Source of the DNA: Candidatus Peregrinibacteria bacterium
GTDB taxonomy: Bacteria; Patescibacteriota; Gracilibacteria; Peribacterales; Peribacteraceae
Reading direction: 5' to 3'
Length of the DNA stretch: 40,649 bases
Assembly (NCBI GenBank): GCA_016201685.1
Contig: JACQCJ010000008.1
Coordinates: 1 to 40,649 of the forward strand
Made by a program: the position numbers and the translations under genes. Below, in pieces: positions 30,751 through 38,540 of the stretch. A model generated the notes under the pieces. The model was not told the DNA's origin. It saw only the letters and a program-made list of their open reading frames with translations, and made no database searches. Every line of letters begins with the position of its first letter. Position 1 is the stretch's first letter.

Positions 30751-31965
30751 ATGTACATCACCCGTTCCTGTGAAGGGACCATCCGGCGGCTCAGCCGAAC
30801 CTTCAAAGTCGTCTACGTGGGTGGGCCGCGGCAGGTCGGTAAGACGACAGTGCTCCGACATCTCGTTCGGCGTGGAGAACGCCGAATCCTCTCTCTCGAC
30901 GACCCTGCCATCCGTCGCCTTGCGCAGACGGATCCGGAACTCTTGCTCGACCGCTTTCCACCGCCGCTTCTCATCGATGAGGTCCAGTACGCGCCGGAGA
31001 TTTTCCCGGCGATCAAGAGGCGCGTCGATGCGTCGGATGCGCGCGGACGATACTGGCTCACGGGATCCCAGCAGTTCTCGGTTCTGCAAGGACTGCGCGA
31101 ATCCCTCGCAGGGCGCGTGGGCATTCTCCACCTCCTCGGGTTTTCGCTCGCGGAGATCCTCCGCAAGCCAGTGTCAAAAGGACCCTTCCCTTTTCCGAAG
31201 ACCGGCACCGGTCTGATGCCACTCTCCGAGCGATCACTCTTTGAACATATCTGGAGAGGTTCATTTCCCGCTCTCTGGGTTTCCCACTCGCCGGACTGGT
31301 CCGCGTTTTACAGTGCGTACGTGCAGACATATCTTGAGCGCGACGTGAGCCTCATTGCCGGCGTGACCAAACTCGGCGCGTTTCAGGATTTCATCGCGCT
31401 CTGCGCGGCGCGCACCGGTCAGCTGCTTCATGTTTCAGAACTTGCGAGGGATGCGGGCATCTCTGTCCATGCTGCCCGTGCGTGGCTCAGCATTCTCGAG
31501 CAGAGCCTTATCGTCTTCCGCCTCCGTCCCTACCATGCGAACCTGACGAAACGCATGGTGAAGATGTCGAAGCTCTATATGCTCGATACCGGCCTTGCGT
31601 CCTTCCTTTGCCGATGGCAGACACCCGGGACGCTCATGGCGGGAGCGATGAGCGGGCCGTTGTTCGAGACATTCGTGGTCGGTGAGATCATCAAGAGCTA
31701 CTTCCTGCGCGGCCTGCCGCCGCCGATTACGTTTTTTCGGGACAAAGAAGGTCACGAGGTGGATCTCCTCATCGAAGCCGACGGTGCTCTCCATCCGTTC
31801 GAGATCAAGCGCGCCGTGCAGGTCAGGCCCGATGCGCTCGCTCAAATCGCGTTCCTCCGGTCCCGCATCCCGAGGATCGGCCGCGGCGGCGTCATCTCGC
31901 TCGTGCCGGAGGTAGTGCCGCTCTCACGGGAAGATGACGTGATCCCCGTGGGAGCGATCTCGTGA
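30751..31965 (+). CDS. AAA+ ATPase with C-terminal DUF4143 (PD-(D/E)xK-like) domain
   Basis: 404 residues. The N-terminal AAA_14-type ATPase has Walker A GPRQVGKT (25-32), Walker B LLIDEVQYAPEI near 72-83 and sensor 1 YWLTGSQQF near 106. A winged-helix-like region follows (LLHVSELARDAGISVHAARAWLSILEQS, about 228-255). The C-terminal DUF4143 domain contains FRDKEGHEVDLLIEADGALHPFEIKRA, an (E)VD..E.K arrangement like PD-(D/E)xK nucleases, although nuclease activity is unproven for the family. These proteins are very common in Patescibacteria and archaea and often behave as mobile genes. Here it stands alone with its own strong promoter. Confidence 0.92.
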   Translation: MYITRSCEGTIRRLSRTFKVVYVGGPRQVGKTTVLRHLVRRGERRILSLDDPAIRRLAQTDPELLLDRFPPPLLIDEVQYAPEIFPAIKRRVDASDARGRYWLTGSQQFSVLQGLRESLAGRVGILHLLGFSLAEILRKPVSKGPFPFPKTGTGLMPLSERSLFEHIWRGSFPALWVSHSPDWSAFYSAYVQTYLERDVSLIAGVTKLGAFQDFIALCAARTGQLLHVSELARDAGISVHAARAWLSILEQSLIVFRLRPYHANLTKRMVKMSKLYMLDTGLASFLCRWQTPGTLMAGAMSGPLFETFVVGEIIKSYFLRGLPPPITFFRDKEGHEVDLLIEADGALHPFEIKRAVQVRPDALAQIAFLRSRIPRIGRGGVISLVPEVVPLSREDDVIPVGAIS

Positions 31966-31997
31966 TGCATACCGGTCAAAGATCGAGGTACAGTAGC

Positions 31998-32027
31998 TTG
32001 CTTTTTATCGTTGCTTTAGGCTATAAT
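31998..32027 (+). promoter_or_regulatory. Promoter with consensus -10 upstream of the signalling operon
   Basis: TTGCTT (31998-32003), 18 nt, TATAAT (32022-32027). Start expected near 32034, giving a leader of about 210 nt before the kinase ATG at 32244, unlike the leaderless genes elsewhere. Confidence 0.6.
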
Positions 32028-32058
32028 AGAAGCAATCACCTCATAATCAAAACCGCGC

Positions 32059-32097
32059 ATGGAAACTCTCTCTCTCTCTCTCTCTCACACACAATAG
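32059..32097 (+). CDS. Possible 12-residue leader peptide on a CT microsatellite
   Basis: ATG at 32059 then METLSLSLSHTQ and TAG. The Leu-Ser run is encoded by an uninterrupted (CT)n tract at 32066-32086. It begins about 25 nt after the TATAAT promoter's expected start. Hairpins follow it (GTCTC/GAGAC near 32111-32125 and 32149-32177), as in attenuators, but nothing else proves translation. Confidence 0.25.
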   Translation: METLSLSLSHTQ

Positions 32098-32148
32098 TCT
32101 CCCTGTAAGAGTCTCCCCAAGAGACCCTGCTTCTTCTACCGACGCCTG

Positions 32149-32177
32149 CCCCGTACCGAGTCTACTCTGGTGCGGGG
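32149..32177 (+). promoter_or_regulatory. GC-rich hairpin in the kinase leader
   Basis: CCCCGTACC (32149-32157) pairs with GGTGCGGGG (32169-32177), nine pairs with one G-U, loop of 11 nt. It is followed by a GC-rich dispersed-repeat-like stretch (CGCTTCGCCGGAGCTTCAGC, 32190-32209) and a T5 at 32221-32225. It may be an early terminator or simply a repeat. Confidence 0.35.
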
Positions 32178-32243
32178 TTCGCGTGGGCCCGCTTCGCCGG
32201 AGCTTCAGCGAGGCGAGTAGTTTTTGTGTATAAATTTTCTCCT

Positions 32244-34841
32244 ATGGCAATGATACCAAAACAAAATCAACCAAGCTTCATCAACCCAGAGCAGGGACCC
32301 TCTTTTTATGCGGCCATCATTCAATCTTCTGAAGACGCCATTCTTGGTATGACACTCGATGGTAACGTCATGAGCTGGAACAAAGGCGCAGAGAAGATGT
32401 TCGGCTATTCCGAGAAAGAAATTCTCGGACAACCAGTAAGTATTCTCTATCCCCCAGAGCGCATAGAGGAACATGCCGATATTCTCATGAAAATTAAAAA
32501 GGGACGGCCCATCGAACATTATGAAACTCAAAGGAAGAGAAAAGGCGGAGTCCTTCTTGATGTCTCTTTGAGTATTTCTCCGATTAAAGATCCAGTCGGA
32601 GAGGTTATAGGCTTTTCAAAAATTCTCCGTGATATTTCCGCAACGAAACGGGGAGCCCAATACGCTCGCTCGCTTATTGAGGCAAGTCTTGACCCGCTCG
32701 TGACTATCAGCCCCGAGGGAAAGATTACGGACGTGAATGAAGCAACCGTGCAAGTAACGGGGATCACTCGAGAGAAGCTTGTCGGCAGCGATTTCTCCGA
32801 CTATTTCACGGAGCCGGAGAAAGCCCGTGACGGGTACCGTAAAGTGCTGAAAGAAGGAGTCGTACGGGACTACCCCCTAACGATTAGTCAGGGCTCTGGT
32901 AAAACCACCGACGTACTGTATAACGCGTCAGTCTACAAGGATGAAAAAGGAAACGTGCTGGGAGTATTTGCTGCGGCTCGCGATATTACTACACAAAAGC
33001 AGGCTTCCCAATACAGCCGCTCGCTCATCGAAGCCAGTGTTGACCCGCTCGTCACCATCAGCCCCGAGGGAAAGATTACGGACGTGAATGAAGCATCGGT
33101 ACAGGTCACTGGTGTTGCAAGAGAAACGCTGATCGGCAGTGACTTCTCGAATTACTTCACCGATCCGGAAGAAGCACGCCTTGGCTATCAGCAAGTATTC
33201 AAGGAGGGATCTGTCCGGGATTATCCTCTGACGATTCATCATGCTTCAGGCATGCTTACCGATGTTCTCTATAACGCGACGGTCTATAAGGACGTGGCAG
33301 GAAAGGTGCTGGGGGTCTTCGCCGCAGCCCGTGATGTCACTGCACGAAAGAAAGCAGAGGCGCAGCAGCACGAGACGTCGGCCTATGCGAGAAGTCTTAT
33401 CGAATCAAGTATTGATCCGCTCGTCACCATCAGTCCCGATGGAAAAATCACGGACGTGAATCATGCGACGGAAGAGGCCACCGGCGTCTCTCGCGAGTGG
33501 CTCATTGGCACGGATTTCTCTACCTATTTCACCGAGCCCCGCAAGGCCCGGGAAGGGTACCGTCGCGTGTTGAAAGAAGGATCCGTACGCGATTACCCGT
33601 TGGCTATTCATCATGCTTCAGGAAAAATCACTGATGTCTTGTACAATGCATCGGTCTATAAGGATGAAGCGGGGAAAGTGCGCGGAATATTTGCGGCGGC
33701 TCGCGATGTCACGCAGACCAAACAATCGTCTCAATATGCCCGCTCGTTAATCGAATCAAGTCTTGACCCGTTCGTGACCATCAGCGCCGAGGGAAAGGTT
33801 ACGGACGTCAATGAAGCCACGATAAAGGTAACGGGGATTAAACGCGATAAGCTTATCGGCACCGACTTTTCTATCTATTTCACCGAACCACAAAAGGCAC
33901 GCGAGGGGTATGAGCAGGTATTTAACAAGGGGTTTGTGACTGACTATCCACTGACTATTCGCTCGATGGATGGAAAGCTCACCGATGTTCTCTATAACGC
34001 GGCAGTGTACAAGGATGAGAAAGGAAACGTGCTGGGAGTCTTTGCGGCGGCGCGTGAGTACACAAGGGTCAAGAAAGCCACCCAGGTACTGGAGACCAGC
34101 AACAAAGAGCTTGAAGCATTCAGTTTTTCCGTATCCCATGACCTCAGAGCGCCGCTGCGGGCGATCGACGGCTTCTCCAAGATACTGCTTGAGGAATATG
34201 CACCCAAACTTGGTGATGAGGGAGTGCGACTCACCTCGACCATCCGGAAAAACACTCAACAGATGGGCAGACTCATTGATGATTTGCTTGCCTTCTCCAA
34301 AATTGGGCGTGAACAGATGAAGACGCAAGACGTCGAAATGAACGAGATGGCTACAACGATATTTGAAGAGCTGAAAGGCGCCGTACCCAAACGAAAAATA
34401 ACGTTGAGTATCCAGAAAATCCCCCGAGCCAAGGTGGATTCAGCGCTCATGAGGCAGGTCTGGACGAACCTGCTCTCCAATGCCATCAAATTTACCAAGC
34501 CCCGGGAAGAGGCGGTGATTGATGTCACATGCAAGACCGATGGGGAGATGATCTACTCTGTAAAAGATAATGGTGTGGGCTTCGATATGCAGCATGTTGA
34601 TAAACTCTTCGGAGTGTTCCAGCGACTCCACGACCCAGCAGAATTTGAAGGGACTGGCGTTGGTCTTGCGATAGTCAAGCGCATTGTGGAACGACATGGT
34701 GGCAGGGTGTGGGCCGAAGGGAAGGTCGATGGAGGCGCCACATTTTACTTTGCGCTGCCAGTGATGAAGAATCCCATCCCATCTGCAGAAACCAAACCAA
34801 CAGCTCCAGCAACCCCTGCATCATCCCCAACAAAAATATGA
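32244..34841 (+). CDS. Soluble sensor histidine kinase with five PAS domains
   Basis: 865 residues, no membrane helix, so it senses something inside the cell. PAS 1 (about 18-130) is an ordinary PAS-PAC unit (EDAILGMTLDGNVMSWNKGAEKMFGYS). PAS 2-5 (starting near residues 140, 257, 381 and 498) are near copies of one unit (ARSLIE.S.DP.VTIS..GK.TDVN.AT), repeated at 351, 372 and 351 nt. Then comes a HisKA domain with phosphorylatable H632 in SVSHDLRAPL, and an ATPase domain with NLLSNAIKF, DNGVGFD and GTGVGLAIV. The end is a Pro/Thr tail. The ATG at 32244 is preferred to GTG 32226 because a TATAAA box lies between them, 9 nt upstream. First gene of a four-gene operon. Confidence 0.92.
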   Translation: MAMIPKQNQPSFINPEQGPSFYAAIIQSSEDAILGMTLDGNVMSWNKGAEKMFGYSEKEILGQPVSILYPPERIEEHADILMKIKKGRPIEHYETQRKRKGGVLLDVSLSISPIKDPVGEVIGFSKILRDISATKRGAQYARSLIEASLDPLVTISPEGKITDVNEATVQVTGITREKLVGSDFSDYFTEPEKARDGYRKVLKEGVVRDYPLTISQGSGKTTDVLYNASVYKDEKGNVLGVFAAARDITTQKQASQYSRSLIEASVDPLVTISPEGKITDVNEASVQVTGVARETLIGSDFSNYFTDPEEARLGYQQVFKEGSVRDYPLTIHHASGMLTDVLYNATVYKDVAGKVLGVFAAARDVTARKKAEAQQHETSAYARSLIESSIDPLVTISPDGKITDVNHATEEATGVSREWLIGTDFSTYFTEPRKAREGYRRVLKEGSVRDYPLAIHHASGKITDVLYNASVYKDEAGKVRGIFAAARDVTQTKQSSQYARSLIESSLDPFVTISAEGKVTDVNEATIKVTGIKRDKLIGTDFSIYFTEPQKAREGYEQVFNKGFVTDYPLTIRSMDGKLTDVLYNAAVYKDEKGNVLGVFAAAREYTRVKKATQVLETSNKELEAFSFSVSHDLRAPLRAIDGFSKILLEEYAPKLGDEGVRLTSTIRKNTQQMGRLIDDLLAFSKIGREQMKTQDVEMNEMATTIFEELKGAVPKRKITLSIQKIPRAKVDSALMRQVWTNLLSNAIKFTKPREEAVIDVTCKTDGEMIYSVKDNGVGFDMQHVDKLFGVFQRLHDPAEFEGTGVGLAIVKRIVERHGGRVWAEGKVDGGATFYFALPVMKNPIPSAETKPTAPATPASSPTKI

Positions 34842-35287
34842 ACACGAATTGTAAAGAAGCCGGAATACTCCTTGTGGAAGATAATGCCAATGATGTGGAG
34901 TTTACGCTGCGGGCATTAGAGAAGCATGCTCTTGCCAACAAAGTCTATGTAACAAAAGACGGAGAAGAAGCGCTTGAATTTATTTTTGCCACAGGCCGCT
35001 ACGCGCAGCGGTGCACTTCCCCTTTCCCAAAAGTTATCCTTCTCGACTTGAAACTCCCGAAGGTGAACGGCCTTGAGGTTCTCAAAAAAATGAAAGCAGA
35101 TGAGCGCACCCGCATCATTCCGGTCGTCGTCGTCACGTCCTCCCGCGAAGATTCTGACCTCAAAGAAAGTTACAAACTCGGGGTCAACAGTTACATCATG
35201 AAGCCCATTGAATTCGATGATTTTTCCAATGCACTCTCGCAAGTCGGTCTGTATTGGATGGTCATCAATAAGCTTCCGCCACAATGA
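34838..35287 (+). CDS. Single-domain response regulator (Rcp1-like receiver)
   Basis: 149 residues, receiver domain only. The acidic pocket is E14-D15 (LLVEDNANDVEF), the phosphoacceptor is D70 in VILLDLKLPKVNG, followed by VVVVTSS and the conserved Lys in SYIMKPIEF. An LRALEKHAL helix and a long loop before the phosphoacceptor strand are typical of receivers paired with phytochrome-like multi-PAS kinases. Its ATG overlaps the kinase stop in ATGA, so the two are translationally coupled and it is the likely first phosphate acceptor. No output domain. Confidence 0.93.
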   Translation: MNTNCKEAGILLVEDNANDVEFTLRALEKHALANKVYVTKDGEEALEFIFATGRYAQRCTSPFPKVILLDLKLPKVNGLEVLKKMKADERTRIIPVVVVTSSREDSDLKESYKLGVNSYIMKPIEFDDFSNALSQVGLYWMVINKLPPQ

Positions 35288-35308
35288 GAACACGTCACAC
35301 AAATACAT

Positions 35309-36391
35309 ATGAAAGAATGTAAAATCTTACTACTCGAAGACGTACTGGCTGATGCGGAATTGATAGAACGCGCATTGCGCAAAGGCGGTTTGGCATTCGT
35401 GTCAAAGCGCGTGATGACGAGAGAAGATTTTTCGCATGAACTCGATGCCTTTGCGCCAGATCTCATTCTTGCAGACTATCAACTCCCTCAATTTGACGGT
35501 CTTTCGGCCCTCGCGATCACACACGAAAGGCATCCCGACATACCTTTCATTTTTGTTACCGGGGCAATGGGGGAGGAACGCGCAGTGGAGACGCTGAAGA
35601 AAGGAGCGATGGATTACGTGTTAAAGGACAAACTCCTGCATCTGATGCCGGCAGTGGAGCGCGCCTTCCGTTCTGTTGAAGTCGAAAATGACCGCAGATC
35701 GGTGGAAAGAGTCAGGATTGAATTCATCTCCTTCGTATCCCATCAGCTGCGCACGCCGCTGACGGCGGTGCGTCTGGGATTGGAAAGACTGCAGAAATGC
35801 AGCGCAGCCTGGAAGATCCCCATGGAAGGCAGCGAGTATCTCGCACAGATGATGCGGTACGCCCTTCACATGTCGGAAACCATCCGTACCATGCTCAACG
35901 TATCAAAAATTGAAATAGGGAGAATGCAGCCTGACATCGTCAAAGCAAATATCAGGGAACTGCTCTCGGACATCCAAAAACAGTATGCGCCTGACGCCGC
36001 GCAGAAGCGGCAGACGCTCTCTGTGCAGGCGCGAAGTCTCATGCACATGACCGATCCGGCACTGCTCAAAGAGGTTCTCTCCAACCTGGTCAGCAACGCG
36101 GTCAAATACACTCCCGATGGCGGCCGGATCGGCCTCGGCGCTCAGGAGGACACAAAGTTTCTCACGATCTCCGTAGAGGACAACGGCTACGGCATTCCCC
36201 AGGACGAGCAACCGCAGATCTTCACGAAGTTCTTCCGCGGCAGCAATGTCCTTGAGCGGGACGTCAACGGCACCGGGCTCGGTCTCTATCTCGTCCATGA
36301 ACTGATCTCTCTCCTCGGAGGCTCGATCACGTTGCAGTCGAAGGAGAACAGCGGTACAACCTTCCTTATCCAGTTCCCTCTGTCAGTATGA
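35309..36391 (+). CDS. Hybrid receiver-histidine kinase
   Basis: 360 residues with the receiver first. The receiver (1-120) has ED at 10-11, phosphoacceptor D56 in LILADYQLPQFDG and VTGAMGEE; the K105 region reads DYVLKDKL. HisKA follows with H144 in FVSHQLRTPL, then the ATPase domain with NLVSNAVKYT, DNGYGIP and GTGLGLYLV. An N-terminal receiver controlling a kinase suggests it relays the signal from the multi-PAS kinase. It begins 21 nt after the previous gene, without a Shine-Dalgarno sequence. Confidence 0.93.
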   Translation: MKECKILLLEDVLADAELIERALRKGGLAFVSKRVMTREDFSHELDAFAPDLILADYQLPQFDGLSALAITHERHPDIPFIFVTGAMGEERAVETLKKGAMDYVLKDKLLHLMPAVERAFRSVEVENDRRSVERVRIEFISFVSHQLRTPLTAVRLGLERLQKCSAAWKIPMEGSEYLAQMMRYALHMSETIRTMLNVSKIEIGRMQPDIVKANIRELLSDIQKQYAPDAAQKRQTLSVQARSLMHMTDPALLKEVLSNLVSNAVKYTPDGGRIGLGAQEDTKFLTISVEDNGYGIPQDEQPQIFTKFFRGSNVLERDVNGTGLGLYLVHELISLLGGSITLQSKENSGTTFLIQFPLSV

Positions 36392-36777
36392 AACACCTCA
36401 CGAAACCCCGCGTACTTATTTGTGAAGATGAGAGGTTTATCGCTGATCTCTACCGGTTGGAGATTGAGTCACACGGAGTCGATGCAGAGATCGTCAGTAA
36501 CGGAAAAGAAGCGCTGGAGATCATCAAGGAGAAGAAATTCGATCTCATCCTCTTGGATCTTGTGATGCCGGTGATGGACGGATTTCACGTTCTCGCCGAA
36601 CTCAAGAAAGACAAAATCCGCATACCGGTGGTGATTGTCATCACCAATCTGAGCCAGGATATCAACAAGGAGAAGTGCAGGGAAATGGGCGCCGAGGGCT
36701 ACATCGTGAAGAGCGACGTGAATGCCGCGGATGTGTGGGCGAAGGTAAAGACCTTCTTGCCGCATTTCGAGGGCTGA
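36388..36777 (+). CDS. Single-domain response regulator (CheY-like)
   Basis: 129 residues: acidic pocket ED at 13-14 (LICEDERF), phosphoacceptor D57 in LILLDLVMPVMDG, VVIVITNLS and the Lys in GYIVKSDV. It joins the hybrid kinase by an ATGA overlap. There is no output domain, so the operon ends in a receiver whose target is a protein, not DNA. A terminator-like hairpin lies about 120 nt downstream. Confidence 0.93.
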   Translation: MKHLTKPRVLICEDERFIADLYRLEIESHGVDAEIVSNGKEALEIIKEKKFDLILLDLVMPVMDGFHVLAELKKDKIRIPVVIVITNLSQDINKEKCREMGAEGYIVKSDVNAADVWAKVKTFLPHFEG

Positions 36778-36837
36778 CGCATGGACAAGAATCTATTCTA
36801 TGTGTAGATGGGGACGGGGCATGGTGGAAAGGATACC

Positions 36838-36857
36838 GATTTTGGTTGACGGCGGAT
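36838..36857. repeat. Direct repeat flanking the NYN gene, copy 1
   Basis: GATTTTGGTTGACGGCGGAT; copy 2 at 37456-37475 differs at one base. The NYN gene lies between. Copy 1 also supplies the -35 box of the promoter at 36846. Confidence 0.65.
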
Positions 36858-36874
36858 TGGGCTGGTGCTACACT
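36846..36874 (+). promoter_or_regulatory. Strong promoter antisense to the end of the NYN gene
   Basis: TTGACG (36846-36851), 17 nt, TACACT (36869-36874) with TGC extension. This is among the best promoters in the window, yet no plus-strand gene follows; a terminator lies 20 nt downstream of the -10 box. Confidence 0.55.
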
Positions 36875-37419
36875 GAGTGGGAATTACGATGATGAGGTAG
36901 TGCGGATGCGGTGCGTCCCTCCGCGTTGCCTCGTTTTTTGTATTCAAGTTTTTCGCGGGCATATTTGAGGTAGGCGATGAGGCTCTTTGCGGCACGGCGC
37001 AGGAGGACGGAGCACGTTTCATACTGGGGACTCAAGACCATTGCGAGCTTGTTTTTCTCCGCGAGGTACTTTACCAGACAGGCGAAATCACCATCACTCG
37101 TCACGATGAGAGCGCGACCATAGCGGGGATACTCGATCATGGAATGCAGAACAAGTTCGGCATCGACATTGCCCTTCGTCTTGCCCTTTCCTGTCAATAC
37201 CGGCTTGAAAATCAGAATGTAACCGGCTTGCTGCAGAGCACTGTAGAGTCGCTGGTTTTCCGAAACATAGCCGATGAAGAGGAATGCTTTCTCAATGCGG
37301 TACTTGTGCTGCAGGTAGACGCGAAAGCGCTTCCAATCGAGTTTCCACCCCATGCTCTGCACTCCCAAATTGAGATTTTGTGCATCGATGAAAGCGTAGG
37401 TGACGGGACGATTGGCCAT
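36868..37419 (-). CDS. NYN-domain (PIN-like) endoribonuclease
   Basis: 183 residues of the NYN/LabA family, which have a PIN-like metal-dependent RNase fold. Conserved acidic residues are visible: the N-terminal strand TYAFIDAQNLNLGV with Asp and Asn, KTKGNVDAELVLHSM with the central Asp, and LIVTSDGDFACLVKYL with the SDGDF pair. The last ~20 residues (KKRGNAEGRTASALPHH) are translated from the terminator region and look non-conserved. The start ATG at 37419 gives MANRPVTYAFIDAQN; the frame upstream is not family-like. A TGCTATTCT box near 37445 could be its -10. The gene is bracketed by 20-bp direct repeats, hinting at a cassette. Confidence 0.85.
   Translation of the reverse strand: MANRPVTYAFIDAQNLNLGVQSMGWKLDWKRFRVYLQHKYRIEKAFLFIGYVSENQRLYSALQQAGYILIFKPVLTGKGKTKGNVDAELVLHSMIEYPRYGRALIVTSDGDFACLVKYLAEKNKLAMVLSPQYETCSVLLRRAAKSLIAYLKYAREKLEYKKRGNAEGRTASALPHHRNSHSV
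36881..36939 (+). ncRNA. Candidate ~59-nt small RNA, antisense to the 3' end of the NYN gene
   Basis: It is bounded by a strong promoter (start near 36881) and an intrinsic terminator ending near 36939. The transcript would be complementary to the last ~70 bases of the NYN coding region. It could regulate NYN mRNA or be a free RNA. The hairpin may equally serve as the terminator of the signalling operon ending at 36777. Confidence 0.4.
36894..36939 (+). terminator. Intrinsic terminator
   Basis: GAGGTAGTGCGGA (36894-36906) pairs with TCCGCGTTGCCTC (36920-36932), 13 pairs including three G-U, loop of 13 nt, followed by G and six T (36934-36939). Works on the plus strand. Confidence 0.65.
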
Positions 37420-37455
37420 GGCGGGGACAAGGCAAGATTGGCGCGAAGAATAGCA

Positions 37456-37475
37456 GATTGTGGTTGACGGCGGAT
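37456..37475. repeat. Direct repeat flanking the NYN gene, copy 2
   Basis: GATTGTGGTTGACGGCGGAT, 19 of 20 bases identical to copy 1 at 36838-36857. Confidence 0.65.
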
Positions 37476-37598
37476 AGATCTCGTCGAAATTGTCATCGGT
37501 TGGATCATTCCGAGCATTGACCATGGTCGAATGACGGGTGGAACATTGGGTGTTCGCCATGATGGGGCAGGCCTGCTATCGTTTTCGCCTTCTTTCCT

Positions 37599-38492
37599 AT
37601 GCAACGCAGTCTTTTCTCCATCATTCTTCTCTCCTCTGTGCTCGTCACCGCGTGCGGATCCAACCCGTCGGGGCCGCTTCCCCAAGGAGAACAATCCGTC
37701 ACCGGTATCCTCAAGCCCCTCGCGTTTTCACTCCATCGTCGCGGGACGCACGTTCTGCTCCAGCAGGGGATTCCTCTCTTCGATGTCGAGAGCGCTGCGG
37801 TCAATCTCCATGTGCACGAAGGAGAGCGCGTGACGCTCAAGGGAGTGATCGAACCCAACACCGATGCCACCGCGTTGCCGGTCCTCGTCGCCCGATCTCT
37901 CATGATTGCCAGCGGCTCGATGTTGTATCACACAGTCCCCTTCCCGCTCCTCCAGATCTCCTTCGATGTTCCCACGGATTGGACGAGCCATGCGGAAGAC
38001 GAATTCGCACAGTTCACGGCATCGGGATCGAGTGAGCCGCTTTTGACCCTCTTCCTCCAGCCGATTGCGGGGTCAGATTTCGAGACAGGAGCCGCCGCGC
38101 ACGCGACCGTCACGCGCACGCCGTTCTCGATCGGTTCCAAGCGGGCCATCCGCGCCATCGATGCCGTCACGGGCGCCGAGACGATTTCGATCGATCGGGG
38201 GATCGATCCTTCCATTGCCCCCGAGAAGCGCGTGATCACTCTCGTCTTCGTCGCGTTCTCTCCTTCGGATGAGACCATGGCGGAAATCCAGGCGCACGTG
38301 GAGCATTCGCTCCGTGCCGTCGGACAATTCTCATCCTCCAGCGCGAGCATCAACCAGAAAAAGTCCTCGTCGTCGGCGAGCGCTTCGGCTGGACAACCTT
38401 GCGGTGGAATTGCGGGAATTCTCTGTCCCGCCGGATTCTACTGCGCCGTCACGGATCCGAAGAACAATATCGGGGTGTGTCGGGCGTTCTGA
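37599..38492 (+). CDS. Secreted lipoprotein with Ser-rich linker and C-terminal cysteine motif
   Basis: 297 residues. A lipoprotein signal peptide (MQRSLFSIILLSSVLVTAC) ends in the lipobox VTAC, so Cys19 should be lipidated. Residues about 30-100 look like a small beta-domain (QSVTGILKPLAF, RGTHVLLQQG, RVTLKGVIEPNT). A larger alpha/beta region follows to about 245 (PLLQISFDVPTDWTSHAEDEF, KRVITLVFVAFSP), similar in feel to domains that sense or bind extracytoplasmic ligands. A Ser-rich linker leads to CGGIAGILCPAGFYCAV then GVCRAF, four cysteines in a pattern common at the ends of Patescibacteria lipoproteins. Function unknown. The ATG at 37599 follows a pyrimidine tract; TGCTATCGT at about 37575 is a possible extended -10. 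Confidence 0.8.
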   Translation: MQRSLFSIILLSSVLVTACGSNPSGPLPQGEQSVTGILKPLAFSLHRRGTHVLLQQGIPLFDVESAAVNLHVHEGERVTLKGVIEPNTDATALPVLVARSLMIASGSMLYHTVPFPLLQISFDVPTDWTSHAEDEFAQFTASGSSEPLLTLFLQPIAGSDFETGAAAHATVTRTPFSIGSKRAIRAIDAVTGAETISIDRGIDPSIAPEKRVITLVFVAFSPSDETMAEIQAHVEHSLRAVGQFSSSSASINQKKSSSSASASAGQPCGGIAGILCPAGFYCAVTDPKNNIGVCRAF

Positions 38493-38540
38493 ACAAGAGG
38501 ATCGATGCTGGTGTCAATGAAGGAAGAATGAAGGAAGAAT

